Below, one piece after another: positions 1-5,578 of a stretch of DNA of 6,122 bases. The position numbers and the translations under genes were made by a program. Source of the DNA: Bacteroidales bacterium (lineage in GTDB: Bacteria; Bacteroidota; Bacteroidia; Bacteroidales; JAADGE01); NCBI GenBank assembly GCA_026987795.1, contig JALSMF010000457.1, positions 1-6,122 on the forward strand, in the 5' to 3' direction. A model generated the notes under the pieces. It was not told where the DNA came from. It made no database searches and worked only from the letters and a program-made list of their open reading frames with translations. Numbering within the stretch: position 1 is the first letter of the stretch; every line of letters begins with the position of its first letter.

Positions 1-796
1 TTCCGGTAAGAACATTAAAGTATTGAAAAGCAATCATTATCTGCTGCATTGACATAAAAAACAAGTATGCCGTAAAATAAAGAAACACAAAAAGTGTAAT
101 GAGTATTACGGAGCCCGTTCCGATTTGAGAGCCTCCGAAAGCGGCAAAAATAAAGACAATATAAATCGGTATTATAAAAACATAGGACATTGCTCCCACA
201 ATAAATCCGAAAACGATTACTAATCCGAACGTCTGCCACCATCTTCCTTTTACAACTTCAAAAGAGCGGGAAATTGTCTTTCCGACAGGTTGATTTTCGT
301 AAACAGAAATTATAAAAACAAAAGACAGTACTACAGAGAAGTATATTCCCGGAATATAAAACAGCAATATCCCGACAAAAATGAGCAAGTAAGAAATTAA
401 GCCCGTAATTAAGACTTTCCAAACATTTTTTTTCAACAATTCTCCGACATCTTCTTTTGAAAAATTTCCTTTTCCTTTTTTGACGTAAAGCGTTATATAG
501 CTGTGTGTAACCACCGTAACAGAAAGAAGCCCGAGAGAAACAGACAAGGCAAAAACAGAGATGTATAAAATCATAAGTCCCGAAGGCTCTGAGTTGTTTA
601 TTGATGCAGAATATACGTTTTCAGCCAATAAAGAAACAGCTAAAAACGATATTGCAACGAAAGGTGCCGCATATTTTATCAGTACGCCGGCAAACATCTT
701 AAATTCCTGAATAATAAAGTAAAAGGGAGCACCTATTATTTCTCCGAATGTTTTTTCCTGTAAAAAAATTACCTCTTTTTTCTTTTTATTTTCCAT
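1..796 (-). CDS. YciC-like multi-pass membrane protein, C-terminus cut by the window edge
   Basis: The reading frame stays open from the ATG at 796 to base 1, giving 265 residues with no stop. The protein has a lysine-rich cytoplasmic N-terminus (MENKKKK), a short amphipathic stretch, and about six hydrophobic segments near residues 36-58, 74-97, 127-147, 150-165, 190-215 and 228-250. The segment SRSFEVVKGRWWQTFGL (about 177-191) resembles the repeated helix-plus-Trp motif of the YciC/DUF975/glycerophosphodiester-phosphodiesterase membrane-domain superfamily. That is a fold-level likeness, not a functional call. The start lies inside the end of the SpoIIM gene: the two overlap by 11 bp in different frames (TATGGAAAATAA), so they are probably translationally coupled in one transcript. 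The final visible residues (QYFNVLTG) resemble the end of the last helix in Bacteroidota homologues, so probably only a short tail is missing. Biochemical role unknown. Confidence is high that it is a real gene and moderate for the family. Confidence 0.85.
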   Translation of the reverse strand, partial: MENKKKKEVIFLQEKTFGEIIGAPFYFIIQEFKMFAGVLIKYAAPFVAISFLAVSLLAENVYSASINNSEPSGLMILYISVFALSVSLGLLSVTVVTHSYITLYVKKGKGNFSKEDVGELLKKNVWKVLITGLISYLLIFVGILLFYIPGIYFSVVLSFVFIISVYENQPVGKTISRSFEVVKGRWWQTFGLVIVFGFIVGAMSYVFIIPIYIVFIFAAFGGSQIGTGSVILITLFVFLYFTAYLFFMSMQQIMIAFQYFNVLTG

Positions 797-1766
797 AATT
801 TTTTGTTTTTGAGATTGCATTTTTAATAGTTTGCCTCGGATATATAAAAAAATACCAAATAATCAGAGTTAAAGAACTCATTATAATTCCGATTTTTATT
901 AAATCGTTCCATTCTGTTTGACGGGTTATATAACTCTCTAAAATTGCAGCAACAATTATAAAGGGAATCAAACCTGCCGCAATTTTAACTCCTCTTCTTG
1001 CAGCTCTGATAAAAGAAACTCTGCGAGAAAATGTTCCCGGAAAAAGAAGGCTGCTTCCGAGCATAATACCTATTCCGCCGGAAACTATAAGTGTAAAAAT
1101 TTCTATTGTTCCGTGAATCCAAACTGTTATAACTGACTCTTTCAGTACATTATATTCAAAAAACAAATGAAAAAATCCGGCAAGCATTACGCCGTGTCTG
1201 AAAATATAAATAATCGACCCGACCGATGCAGTTATTCCGAGCAAAAAAACGGAGAACATTACTTTTATGTTATTAATTGCAATCATAAGAAACATTATAC
1301 CGCTTTCTTCAGACTTATAAATTCCCATCGGGTCGCCTTTTTCTATATTATCAATTGTTTGGTTTACGTAAGCGTCACCAAGAATAATTCTGCTGTATTC
1401 ATTATCGTGTTGTGCAGAAATCCACCCTGTTAAAAAGCTGATAAGCAAGATAATAAACGAGTAGAATATATATTTTTTAATATGAAAAAGCTCTTCAGGC
1501 AATTCTTTTTTCCAAAAATTAACAAATCGGCTTGTATTTTCTTTTTTAGTTTTATAAATTTTGTGATGAATGAGAGATGCTAAGGAGTTAAGATATTTTT
1601 CCGTAGGAGTGTCAGGAAAATAAGTTTTGGCATAAGCTAAATCGTCTGTAATTTGAATAAATAGTTTTGCAAAATAGTCGGGGTTTTCGTTTTTTTCTGA
1701 CGAAATTATTCTTTCGGTTTCTCTCCAGCGTTCAATGTTTTTATTTAAAAAGACAATTTCTTTCAT
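786..1766 (-). CDS. SpoIIM-family (stage II sporulation protein M-like) membrane protein
   Basis: A 326-residue protein with a soluble, charged, helical N-terminal region (about 1-95) followed by five or so membrane segments (about 99-118, 157-189, 212-240, 260-277 and 288-308). Family hallmarks are visible: the polar-in-membrane run HGTIEIFTLIVSGGIGIMLG (218-237), FPGTFSR (242-248), and ILESYITR (275-282), which matches the conserved E-x-x-x-T-R near the penultimate helix. In Bacillus, SpoIIM works with SpoIID and SpoIIP in peptidoglycan remodelling during engulfment. Homologues in non-sporulating Bacteroidota are widespread, and their role is not established, so the family name should not be read as sporulation. 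The start is fixed because an in-frame TGA directly precedes the ATG. No good Shine-Dalgarno sequence is present. It is the first gene of a leftward operon, with a TAnnTTTG box 23 bp upstream, and it overlaps the next membrane-protein gene by 11 bp. It is transcribed divergently from an RDD-family gene. Confidence 0.9.
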   Translation of the reverse strand: MKEIVFLNKNIERWRETERIISSEKNENPDYFAKLFIQITDDLAYAKTYFPDTPTEKYLNSLASLIHHKIYKTKKENTSRFVNFWKKELPEELFHIKKYIFYSFIILLISFLTGWISAQHDNEYSRIILGDAYVNQTIDNIEKGDPMGIYKSEESGIMFLMIAINNIKVMFSVFLLGITASVGSIIYIFRHGVMLAGFFHLFFEYNVLKESVITVWIHGTIEIFTLIVSGGIGIMLGSSLLFPGTFSRRVSFIRAARRGVKIAAGLIPFIIVAAILESYITRQTEWNDLIKIGIIMSSLTLIIWYFFIYPRQTIKNAISKTKNYGK

Positions 1767-1788
1767 TCAAATTTTTTCTTATCGGATA

Positions 1789-1796
1789 CAAATCTA
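1789..1796 (-). promoter_or_regulatory. Candidate -7 box (TAGATTTG) for the SpoIIM operon
   Basis: Read on the minus strand, the sequence is TAGATTTG, a full match to the Bacteroidota -7 consensus TAnnTTTG. Transcription would begin roughly at 1780-1784, leaving a leader of about 15-18 nt before the ATG at 1766. No clear TTG (-33) lies at the usual distance upstream, so this is a one-box match. Its position inside the short divergent gap supports it. Confidence 0.5.
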
Positions 1797-1818
1797 TAAA
1801 ATCCGGTCATTTTTTTAT

Positions 1819-1826
1819 TATTTTTG
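1819..1826 (+). promoter_or_regulatory. Candidate -7 box (TATTTTTG) for the RDD-family gene
   Basis: TATTTTTG matches TAnnTTTG in full. It would start transcription near 1832-1835, about 20 nt before the ATG at 1854. The box overlaps a possible TTG start codon at 1824, which argues that translation begins at 1854 instead. A recognisable TTG -33 element is missing. The leftward box at 1789-1796 lies 22 bp away, so the two promoters are nearly back to back and the polymerases probably compete. Confidence 0.45.
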
Positions 1827-1853
1827 GCAGATATAATTTTACAAATAAGGAAT

Positions 1854-2576
1854 ATGCAAAATTTACAAATTGAAACAGCACAGAATGTAGTTATTGAACA
1901 AGAGCCCGCAAATGTGGGAGAGCGAATTGCAGCTTTTCTTTTTGATATTTTCATAATTCTGGGGTATGTTTTTACGGTTTTTCTTATTGCAGATACTTTT
2001 AAAACGGGAAGTGTAGGTTCTGCGGTTATTTTTGTCTTTATAATTCCCGTATTTTTTTACAGCTTGCTTTGTGAAACGTTTATGAACGGACAAAGTTTCG
2101 GAAAAAAAGCCTTAAAAATTAAAGTTGTCAAAATTGACGGCTCACAACCTTCTTTCGGAAATTATTTAATCCGCTGGATTTTCAGGTTGGTTGATATTCA
2201 GATGTTTTACGGACTTCCGGCAATCATTACAATTGCGGCAAACGGAAAAGGGCAAAGAATCGGAGATATTGTTGCCAAAACAAGTGTAATAAATTTAAAA
2301 AGAAACAGAAAACCGGAGGAAACTATTTATGAAGAAACGGAGGAAAATTATACTGTTATATATCCGGAAGCCGAGCATCTTACAGATACAGATATAAATA
2401 CGGTTAAAGATGTGTTAAAACATTATAAAAAAGACCCTTCCGATGCAATCGCCGTTTCTATGTTAAAGCAAGCATTCGATGCCGTAAAGAAAAAAACGGG
2501 AACAGAGACCTCTCAAACTCCGGCTGAGTTTTTGGAAACAATAATTAAAGATTATAACCATATTTACAGGTCGTAG
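1854..2576 (+). CDS. RDD-family membrane protein with a soluble C-terminal tail
   Basis: From the ATG at 1854 the protein is 240 residues. The RDD domain covers about 20-148. It begins with VGERIAAFLFD (21-31), carrying the Arg and Asp that help name the family. The second signature is GQSFGKKALKIKVV (79-92), followed by RWIFRLVD (107-114) and the closing GQRIGDIVAKTSVI (133-146). Three membrane segments fit about 25-46, 56-74 and 115-130. Residues 150-240 form a hydrophilic tail, acidic at first (EETIYEETEEN) and then helical, which should be cytoplasmic. RDD proteins are poorly characterised, and a few have been linked to ion transport, so no substrate is proposed. An earlier TTG at 1824 would add ten residues but has no ribosome site and sits in the candidate -7 box. 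The ATG has AAGGA only two bases upstream, which is closer than usual. The gene is divergent from the SpoIIM operon, an arrangement known in Bacteroidota. Confidence 0.88.
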   Translation: MQNLQIETAQNVVIEQEPANVGERIAAFLFDIFIILGYVFTVFLIADTFKTGSVGSAVIFVFIIPVFFYSLLCETFMNGQSFGKKALKIKVVKIDGSQPSFGNYLIRWIFRLVDIQMFYGLPAIITIAANGKGQRIGDIVAKTSVINLKRNRKPEETIYEETEENYTVIYPEAEHLTDTDINTVKDVLKHYKKDPSDAIAVSMLKQAFDAVKKKTGTETSQTPAEFLETIIKDYNHIYRS

Positions 2577-2640
2577 CCGTGTTTTTTTGTTAAAATACCT
2601 TAAAAAATAACTGCTTTTACAATAATACTCGGCTTTTTTT
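2575..2640 (+). terminator. Weak candidate terminator after the RDD gene; gap 2577-2739 otherwise featureless
   Basis: AGCCG at 2575-2579, overlapping the RDD stop codon, can pair with CGGCT at 2630-2634, and a run of T follows at 2634-2640. The 50-base AT-rich loop makes this a poor intrinsic terminator. The rest of the 163-bp gap before the next gene is AT-rich with no small gene seen. One imperfect -7 match, TATTTCTG at 2658-2665, has TTTG at 2638-2641 upstream and might serve the gene at 2740, but the evidence is thin. Confidence 0.25.
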
Positions 2641-2739
2641 GTTCTTTAAATATTCGGTATTTCTGATTTCTTCAATTTAAAAACTTAAAAAACTATGTAA
2701 CATCTTTACTATTCGTCAAAAATTTTTACCTAAGGTGTT

Positions 2740-3438
2740 ATGTTTTTTAAATCTTGTATTTTTTGCTGCTTCTTCTTTTTTCCTTTTATAACTTTTTCTC
2801 AAATAAGCTATGAAAAGTCTGTTTCTTTAAAAAAAAATACGGTTATATCCGATATTGCATACAAGCTTCCTTATCGCGGAGATAATTTTAAATTTTACGG
2901 AACCTTCAGTTTTCATATTTACGGAAGGGCTTTTGTGAATAACAGAGTTTATAATGCTTTTACGGAAGCTCAATATATTTCTGAAAAAAATATTCCGAAT
3001 GTTAAATTTCGGATTTTAAAAGCTTCTATGAAAAAAAACGAAAGGTTGAATCCGAAAAATCAGCGTCTTTGCGGAAACAAAATTGTTTTTATGACTCCTA
3101 TGAAAAAATGTGAACAAGCCGTAAAGTATTATTACAGAACAGGATTGTTTCGTTTTTTTTATGTGTTCGATAATTCGGGAACAGCAAAAAGAGCTAAAAA
3201 TTTAAAAATTGATTTTGATGCAACTGCCGTTCTTTTAAAAAATTTAGATGATACGGGAAGGTTGTTCGGGATAAAAATAAAAGCCGTTACCATAAAGCGT
3301 GCATTTATAAAACATTTAATAAATACTCCTGCCGGTAAAGAACTTGAAAAAAGAAATATCAGGTTCGTAAAATATCTGTCGAAGAAAATGAACAGAAAAT
3401 ATGAAGAGCTTTTTTTAGTTGAATTTTCTCTTTTATAA
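2740..3438 (+). CDS. Exported MepA-like (LAS-family murein endopeptidase) protein lacking the zinc ligands
   Basis: A 232-residue protein with a Sec-type signal peptide (hydrophobic 6-19, probable cleavage around TFS-QIS at 20-21), so it is periplasmic or exported. The mature part reads as the Bacteroidota form of penicillin-insensitive murein endopeptidase: LPYRGDNFKFYG (43-54), GRAFVNNRVYNAF (62-74), FRIL (90-93), MTP (118-120), VFDNSG (142-147), IDF (157-159), LDD (169-171), GIKIKAVTIK (177-186) and TPAGKELEKRNIRF (196-209). In active members the zinc site comes from H-x6-D (THQNGLSVD) and H-x-x-H-x-H (HDDHYH). Here those places read QRLCGNKIV (108-116) and YEELFL (221-226), so the ligands become R109, V116, Y221, L224 and L226. 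Endopeptidase activity is therefore unlikely, and a binding or regulatory role is possible. The frame is intact. The start is fixed by an in-frame TAA at 2731, within TAAGGTG, which also resembles a ribosome site. The family assignment comes from remembered motifs, not a search. Confidence 0.75.
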   Translation: MFFKSCIFCCFFFFPFITFSQISYEKSVSLKKNTVISDIAYKLPYRGDNFKFYGTFSFHIYGRAFVNNRVYNAFTEAQYISEKNIPNVKFRILKASMKKNERLNPKNQRLCGNKIVFMTPMKKCEQAVKYYYRTGLFRFFYVFDNSGTAKRAKNLKIDFDATAVLLKNLDDTGRLFGIKIKAVTIKRAFIKHLINTPAGKELEKRNIRFVKYLSKKMNRKYEELFLVEFSLL

Positions 3439-3640
3439 AATTTGTACTTTTTAATTAAAATTAAGTCTGTGAGATTTAAAAATTCATGTGCCTCTTATCA
3501 GCTTCCGAAAAATATTTCAGAGAAACTGAGTTAAATTCTGCATTTTTTTATGTTATCTTCTTTATTATCTGCATTTTACATAAAGTTTATAAAATGTTTA
3601 TTCGGAGTAAAAAACAGAGCAGAAAAGAGTATTTTTTATG
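3439..3640. other. Convergent intergenic gap between the MepA-like gene and uvrC
   Basis: This 202-bp AT-rich gap lies between two converging genes. It contains the AT-only palindrome TTTTAATTAAAA (3449-3460) and a 4-bp stem TCAG/CTGA (3517-3529). It also has a 10-bp direct repeat TCTGCATTTT (3537-3546 and 3568-3577). A 13-bp repeat TTTTTTATGTTAT occurs at 3544-3556 and 3632-3644, and its second copy covers the uvrC stop codon. None is a convincing intrinsic terminator for either strand. The open frame at 3550-3741 runs antisense into uvrC, is rich in Phe and Leu, and has no family features, so I do not call it a gene. Confidence 0.4.
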
Positions 3641-5452
3641 TTATTTTCGGTAAAAGTCAAAAATTATTTTTGCTTTTTTCTTTCCTACACATTTTTCCAA
3701 GCTATCGATATCTGCTTTTGATATTTCTTCAACAGAATTAAAACAAGAGTAAAGTTTCGAAACAGTATTCTCTCCTACTCCTTTTATTTGTTCAAGTTCT
3801 GATTTTAAAAAATTTGCAGATCTTTTATTTCTGTGAAAAGTAATACCAAAGCGATGAGCTTCGTCCCTTGCCTGTTGAATTATCTTCAGCGTTTCGGAGC
3901 GTTTGTCCAAATACAGCGGCAAAGAGTCGCCGGGAAAATAAATTTCTTCAAGTCGTTTTGCTATGCCTATAATCGTAATTTTTCCGAAAAGGTTTAATTT
4001 TTTCAGGCTTTTTACAGCCGAAGACAACTGTCCTTTACCGCCGTCAATGATGATAAGCTGCGGCAGAGGTTTTTGTTCATTAAGAAGTCGTTTATATCTT
4101 CTGTAAACAACCTCTTCCATTGAAGCAAAATCATCCGGTCCGGCAACGGTTTTTATGTTAAATTTTCTGTATTCTTTTTTTGCGGGTTTTCCGTTTTTGA
4201 AAACAACGCAAGCGGCAACAGGGTTTGTTCCCTGAATGTTCGAGTTGTCAAAGCATTCAATGTGAGCAGGCAACTCTTTCATTCTTAAATCTTTTTTAAC
4301 GGTGTTAAGAATACGTTTTTTATGCCTGTCAGAATCAACAAGAGTTCTTTGTTTTATTTTGTCTAATCGAAAATATTTTGCATTTCGCAGAGATAAATCA
4401 ATAAGTTTTTTCTTGTCTCCTATTTTCGGAACCGTAATTTTTATATCAAAAAAATTATATTCTGTTTCAAAGGGCAACAGAATTTCTTTTATTTCTTCAA
4501 AACCGGATTGTTGTGCATTAATTATTTCCGGAACGGCATATTGTATAATTTCTTTATCTGATTCATTCAGTTTTTTTCTGAATTCTCTTGTGTGCACGTT
4601 AATTAATGCTCCGTCAACCACTTTCATATAATTAACATAGGCATAGTCATCGTCCGATATTACGGAGAAAATATCATAGTTTCCGGAAACTGACGAAATT
4701 ACGGTTGACTTCCCGTGATAATCTTCAAGTATTTGTAATTTTTCTTTTATTTGTTGGGCTTTTTCAAATTCAAGATTTTTTGCATATTCCGTCATCAGCG
4801 ACTTCAGGTAATTTTTTACTGATGAGAAGTTTCCTTTAAGGATATTGTGTATTTGTAGTATCTGCTCATCATAGTCCGGTCTTGACTGCTTTCCGATACA
4901 AGGGGCTTTACAGTTGCCTATATGATATTCCAAACAAACTTTAAATTTTCCGGAATTTATGTTTTCGGATGTCAGTTTATAATTGCACGTTCGTATTTGA
5001 AATAAGGATTTAAAGAGTCGCAGCAAAACTCTTACCAAGCGAACGGATGTATAAGGTCCGTAATATTTTGACCCGTCTTTAATAAGGTTTCGAGTTTGAA
5101 AAACACGCGGAAAAGGCTCGTTTTTAATGCAAATCCAAGGGTATGTTTTATCGTCTTTTAAAAGAACGTTGTATCGCGGTTGGTATTTTTTTATCAAATT
5201 ATTTTCCAGAAGAAGGGCATCGGTTTCTGTTTCGACTACAATATGTTCAATTTTAGCCGTATGTTTGATAAGAATTTTAGTTTTTGTATTATTATTGGCT
5301 CCGGAAAAATAGGAAGATACTCTGTTTTTTAAATTTTTGGCTTTCCCGACATAGATAACGATATTATTTTTATTATAAAAAAGGTAAACTCCGGCTTGTT
5401 TCGGAAGTTTGAGGGCTTCTTCTTTTAACTTTTGAATTTTATTTTCCTGCAT
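3641..5452 (-). CDS. uvrC: Excinuclease ABC subunit C (UvrC)
   Basis: UvrC makes both incisions around a DNA lesion after UvrA and UvrB have loaded, in nucleotide excision repair. The full 603-residue protein is present, a normal length. The N-terminal GIY-YIG nuclease (3' incision) shows GVYLFY (21-26), YVGKAKNLKNRV (34-45) with R44, and a likely metal-binding E83. Four cysteines, C156, C173, C181 and C185, match the ligands of the UvrC iron-sulfur cluster. The UVR (UvrB-binding) segment lies at about 213-248. The RNase H-like endonuclease (5' incision) carries ECFDNSNIQG (D402), GPDDF (D440/D441), IIIDGGKGQL (D470) and DEAHRFGI (H533). A tandem helix-hairpin-helix DNA-binding end follows (549-603, with IKGVGENT and CVGKKKAK). 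The ATG at 5452 is the only usable start, since an in-frame TAA lies at 5471-5473 with no ATG, GTG or TTG between. No clear Shine-Dalgarno sequence or promoter is visible. It lies downstream of mnmG on the same strand, separated by a parS-like site. Confidence 0.98.
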   Translation of the reverse strand: MQENKIQKLKEEALKLPKQAGVYLFYNKNNIVIYVGKAKNLKNRVSSYFSGANNNTKTKILIKHTAKIEHIVVETETDALLLENNLIKKYQPRYNVLLKDDKTYPWICIKNEPFPRVFQTRNLIKDGSKYYGPYTSVRLVRVLLRLFKSLFQIRTCNYKLTSENINSGKFKVCLEYHIGNCKAPCIGKQSRPDYDEQILQIHNILKGNFSSVKNYLKSLMTEYAKNLEFEKAQQIKEKLQILEDYHGKSTVISSVSGNYDIFSVISDDDYAYVNYMKVVDGALINVHTREFRKKLNESDKEIIQYAVPEIINAQQSGFEEIKEILLPFETEYNFFDIKITVPKIGDKKKLIDLSLRNAKYFRLDKIKQRTLVDSDRHKKRILNTVKKDLRMKELPAHIECFDNSNIQGTNPVAACVVFKNGKPAKKEYRKFNIKTVAGPDDFASMEEVVYRRYKRLLNEQKPLPQLIIIDGGKGQLSSAVKSLKKLNLFGKITIIGIAKRLEEIYFPGDSLPLYLDKRSETLKIIQQARDEAHRFGITFHRNKRSANFLKSELEQIKGVGENTVSKLYSCFNSVEEISKADIDSLEKCVGKKKAKIIFDFYRK

Positions 5453-5502
5453 TGTATATAAAAGAACCTGTTAAATCTTTTTTATTTTTTAATTGTTAAA
5501 TA

Positions 5503-5516
5503 GTTCCACGTGGAAC
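5503..5516. other. parS: parS-like centromere site (ParB-binding palindrome)
   Basis: GTTCCACGTGGAAC is a perfect 14-bp palindrome and equals the core of chromosomal parS. The well-studied Bacillus form is TGTTTCACGTGAAACA, and the GTTCCACGTGGAAC form is used in Pseudomonas. The outer pair is A on the left and A on the right, so 15 of 16 positions fit TGTTCCACGTGGAACA. ParB binds such sites, spreads, and with ParA and SMC directs origin segregation. The site sits in the non-coding gap between mnmG and uvrC, and mnmG (gidA) is commonly near the origin. A chance match to a given 14-mer in about 6 kb is of order 1 in 10,000 to 100,000. As a hairpin it would have only five pairs and a four-base loop, so a terminator is a weaker reading. 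Confidence 0.82.
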
Positions 5517-5578
5517 AATTTTTTAACTTTTTGATACATTGAACTTTAAAAACGGTTTATTAAAGTATTTTTTTGTTT

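Noticed and set aside
15..242. 75-residue open frame on the minus strand
   Set aside because: It lies wholly inside the YciC-like membrane-protein gene in another frame, and its Cys/Tyr/Arg-rich composition looks like an out-of-frame reading.
1167..1433. 88-residue open frame on the plus strand
   Set aside because: It is antisense to the SpoIIM gene, whose protein is strongly family-like, and the frame has no family features or ribosome site.
1824..1853. TTG at 1824 as the start of the RDD protein
   Set aside because: No ribosome site precedes it, it falls in the candidate -7 box, and the ten added residues are not family-like.
1863..2093. 76-residue open frame on the minus strand
   Set aside because: It is antisense to the RDD gene and a Lys/Asn-rich out-of-frame reading with no recognisable motif.
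3550..3741. 63-residue Phe/Leu-rich frame that could be a small membrane protein
   Set aside because: It runs 101 bases antisense into the uvrC 3' end, has no ribosome site, and its hydrophobicity follows from T-rich DNA.
4302..4631. 109-residue open frame on the plus strand
   Set aside because: It is fully antisense to uvrC, which is complete with all expected catalytic residues.
5503..5516. Reading the palindrome as an intrinsic terminator of mnmG
   Set aside because: As RNA it gives only a five-pair stem with a four-base loop and a broken U tract (TATTTAAC), whereas it matches the parS core exactly.
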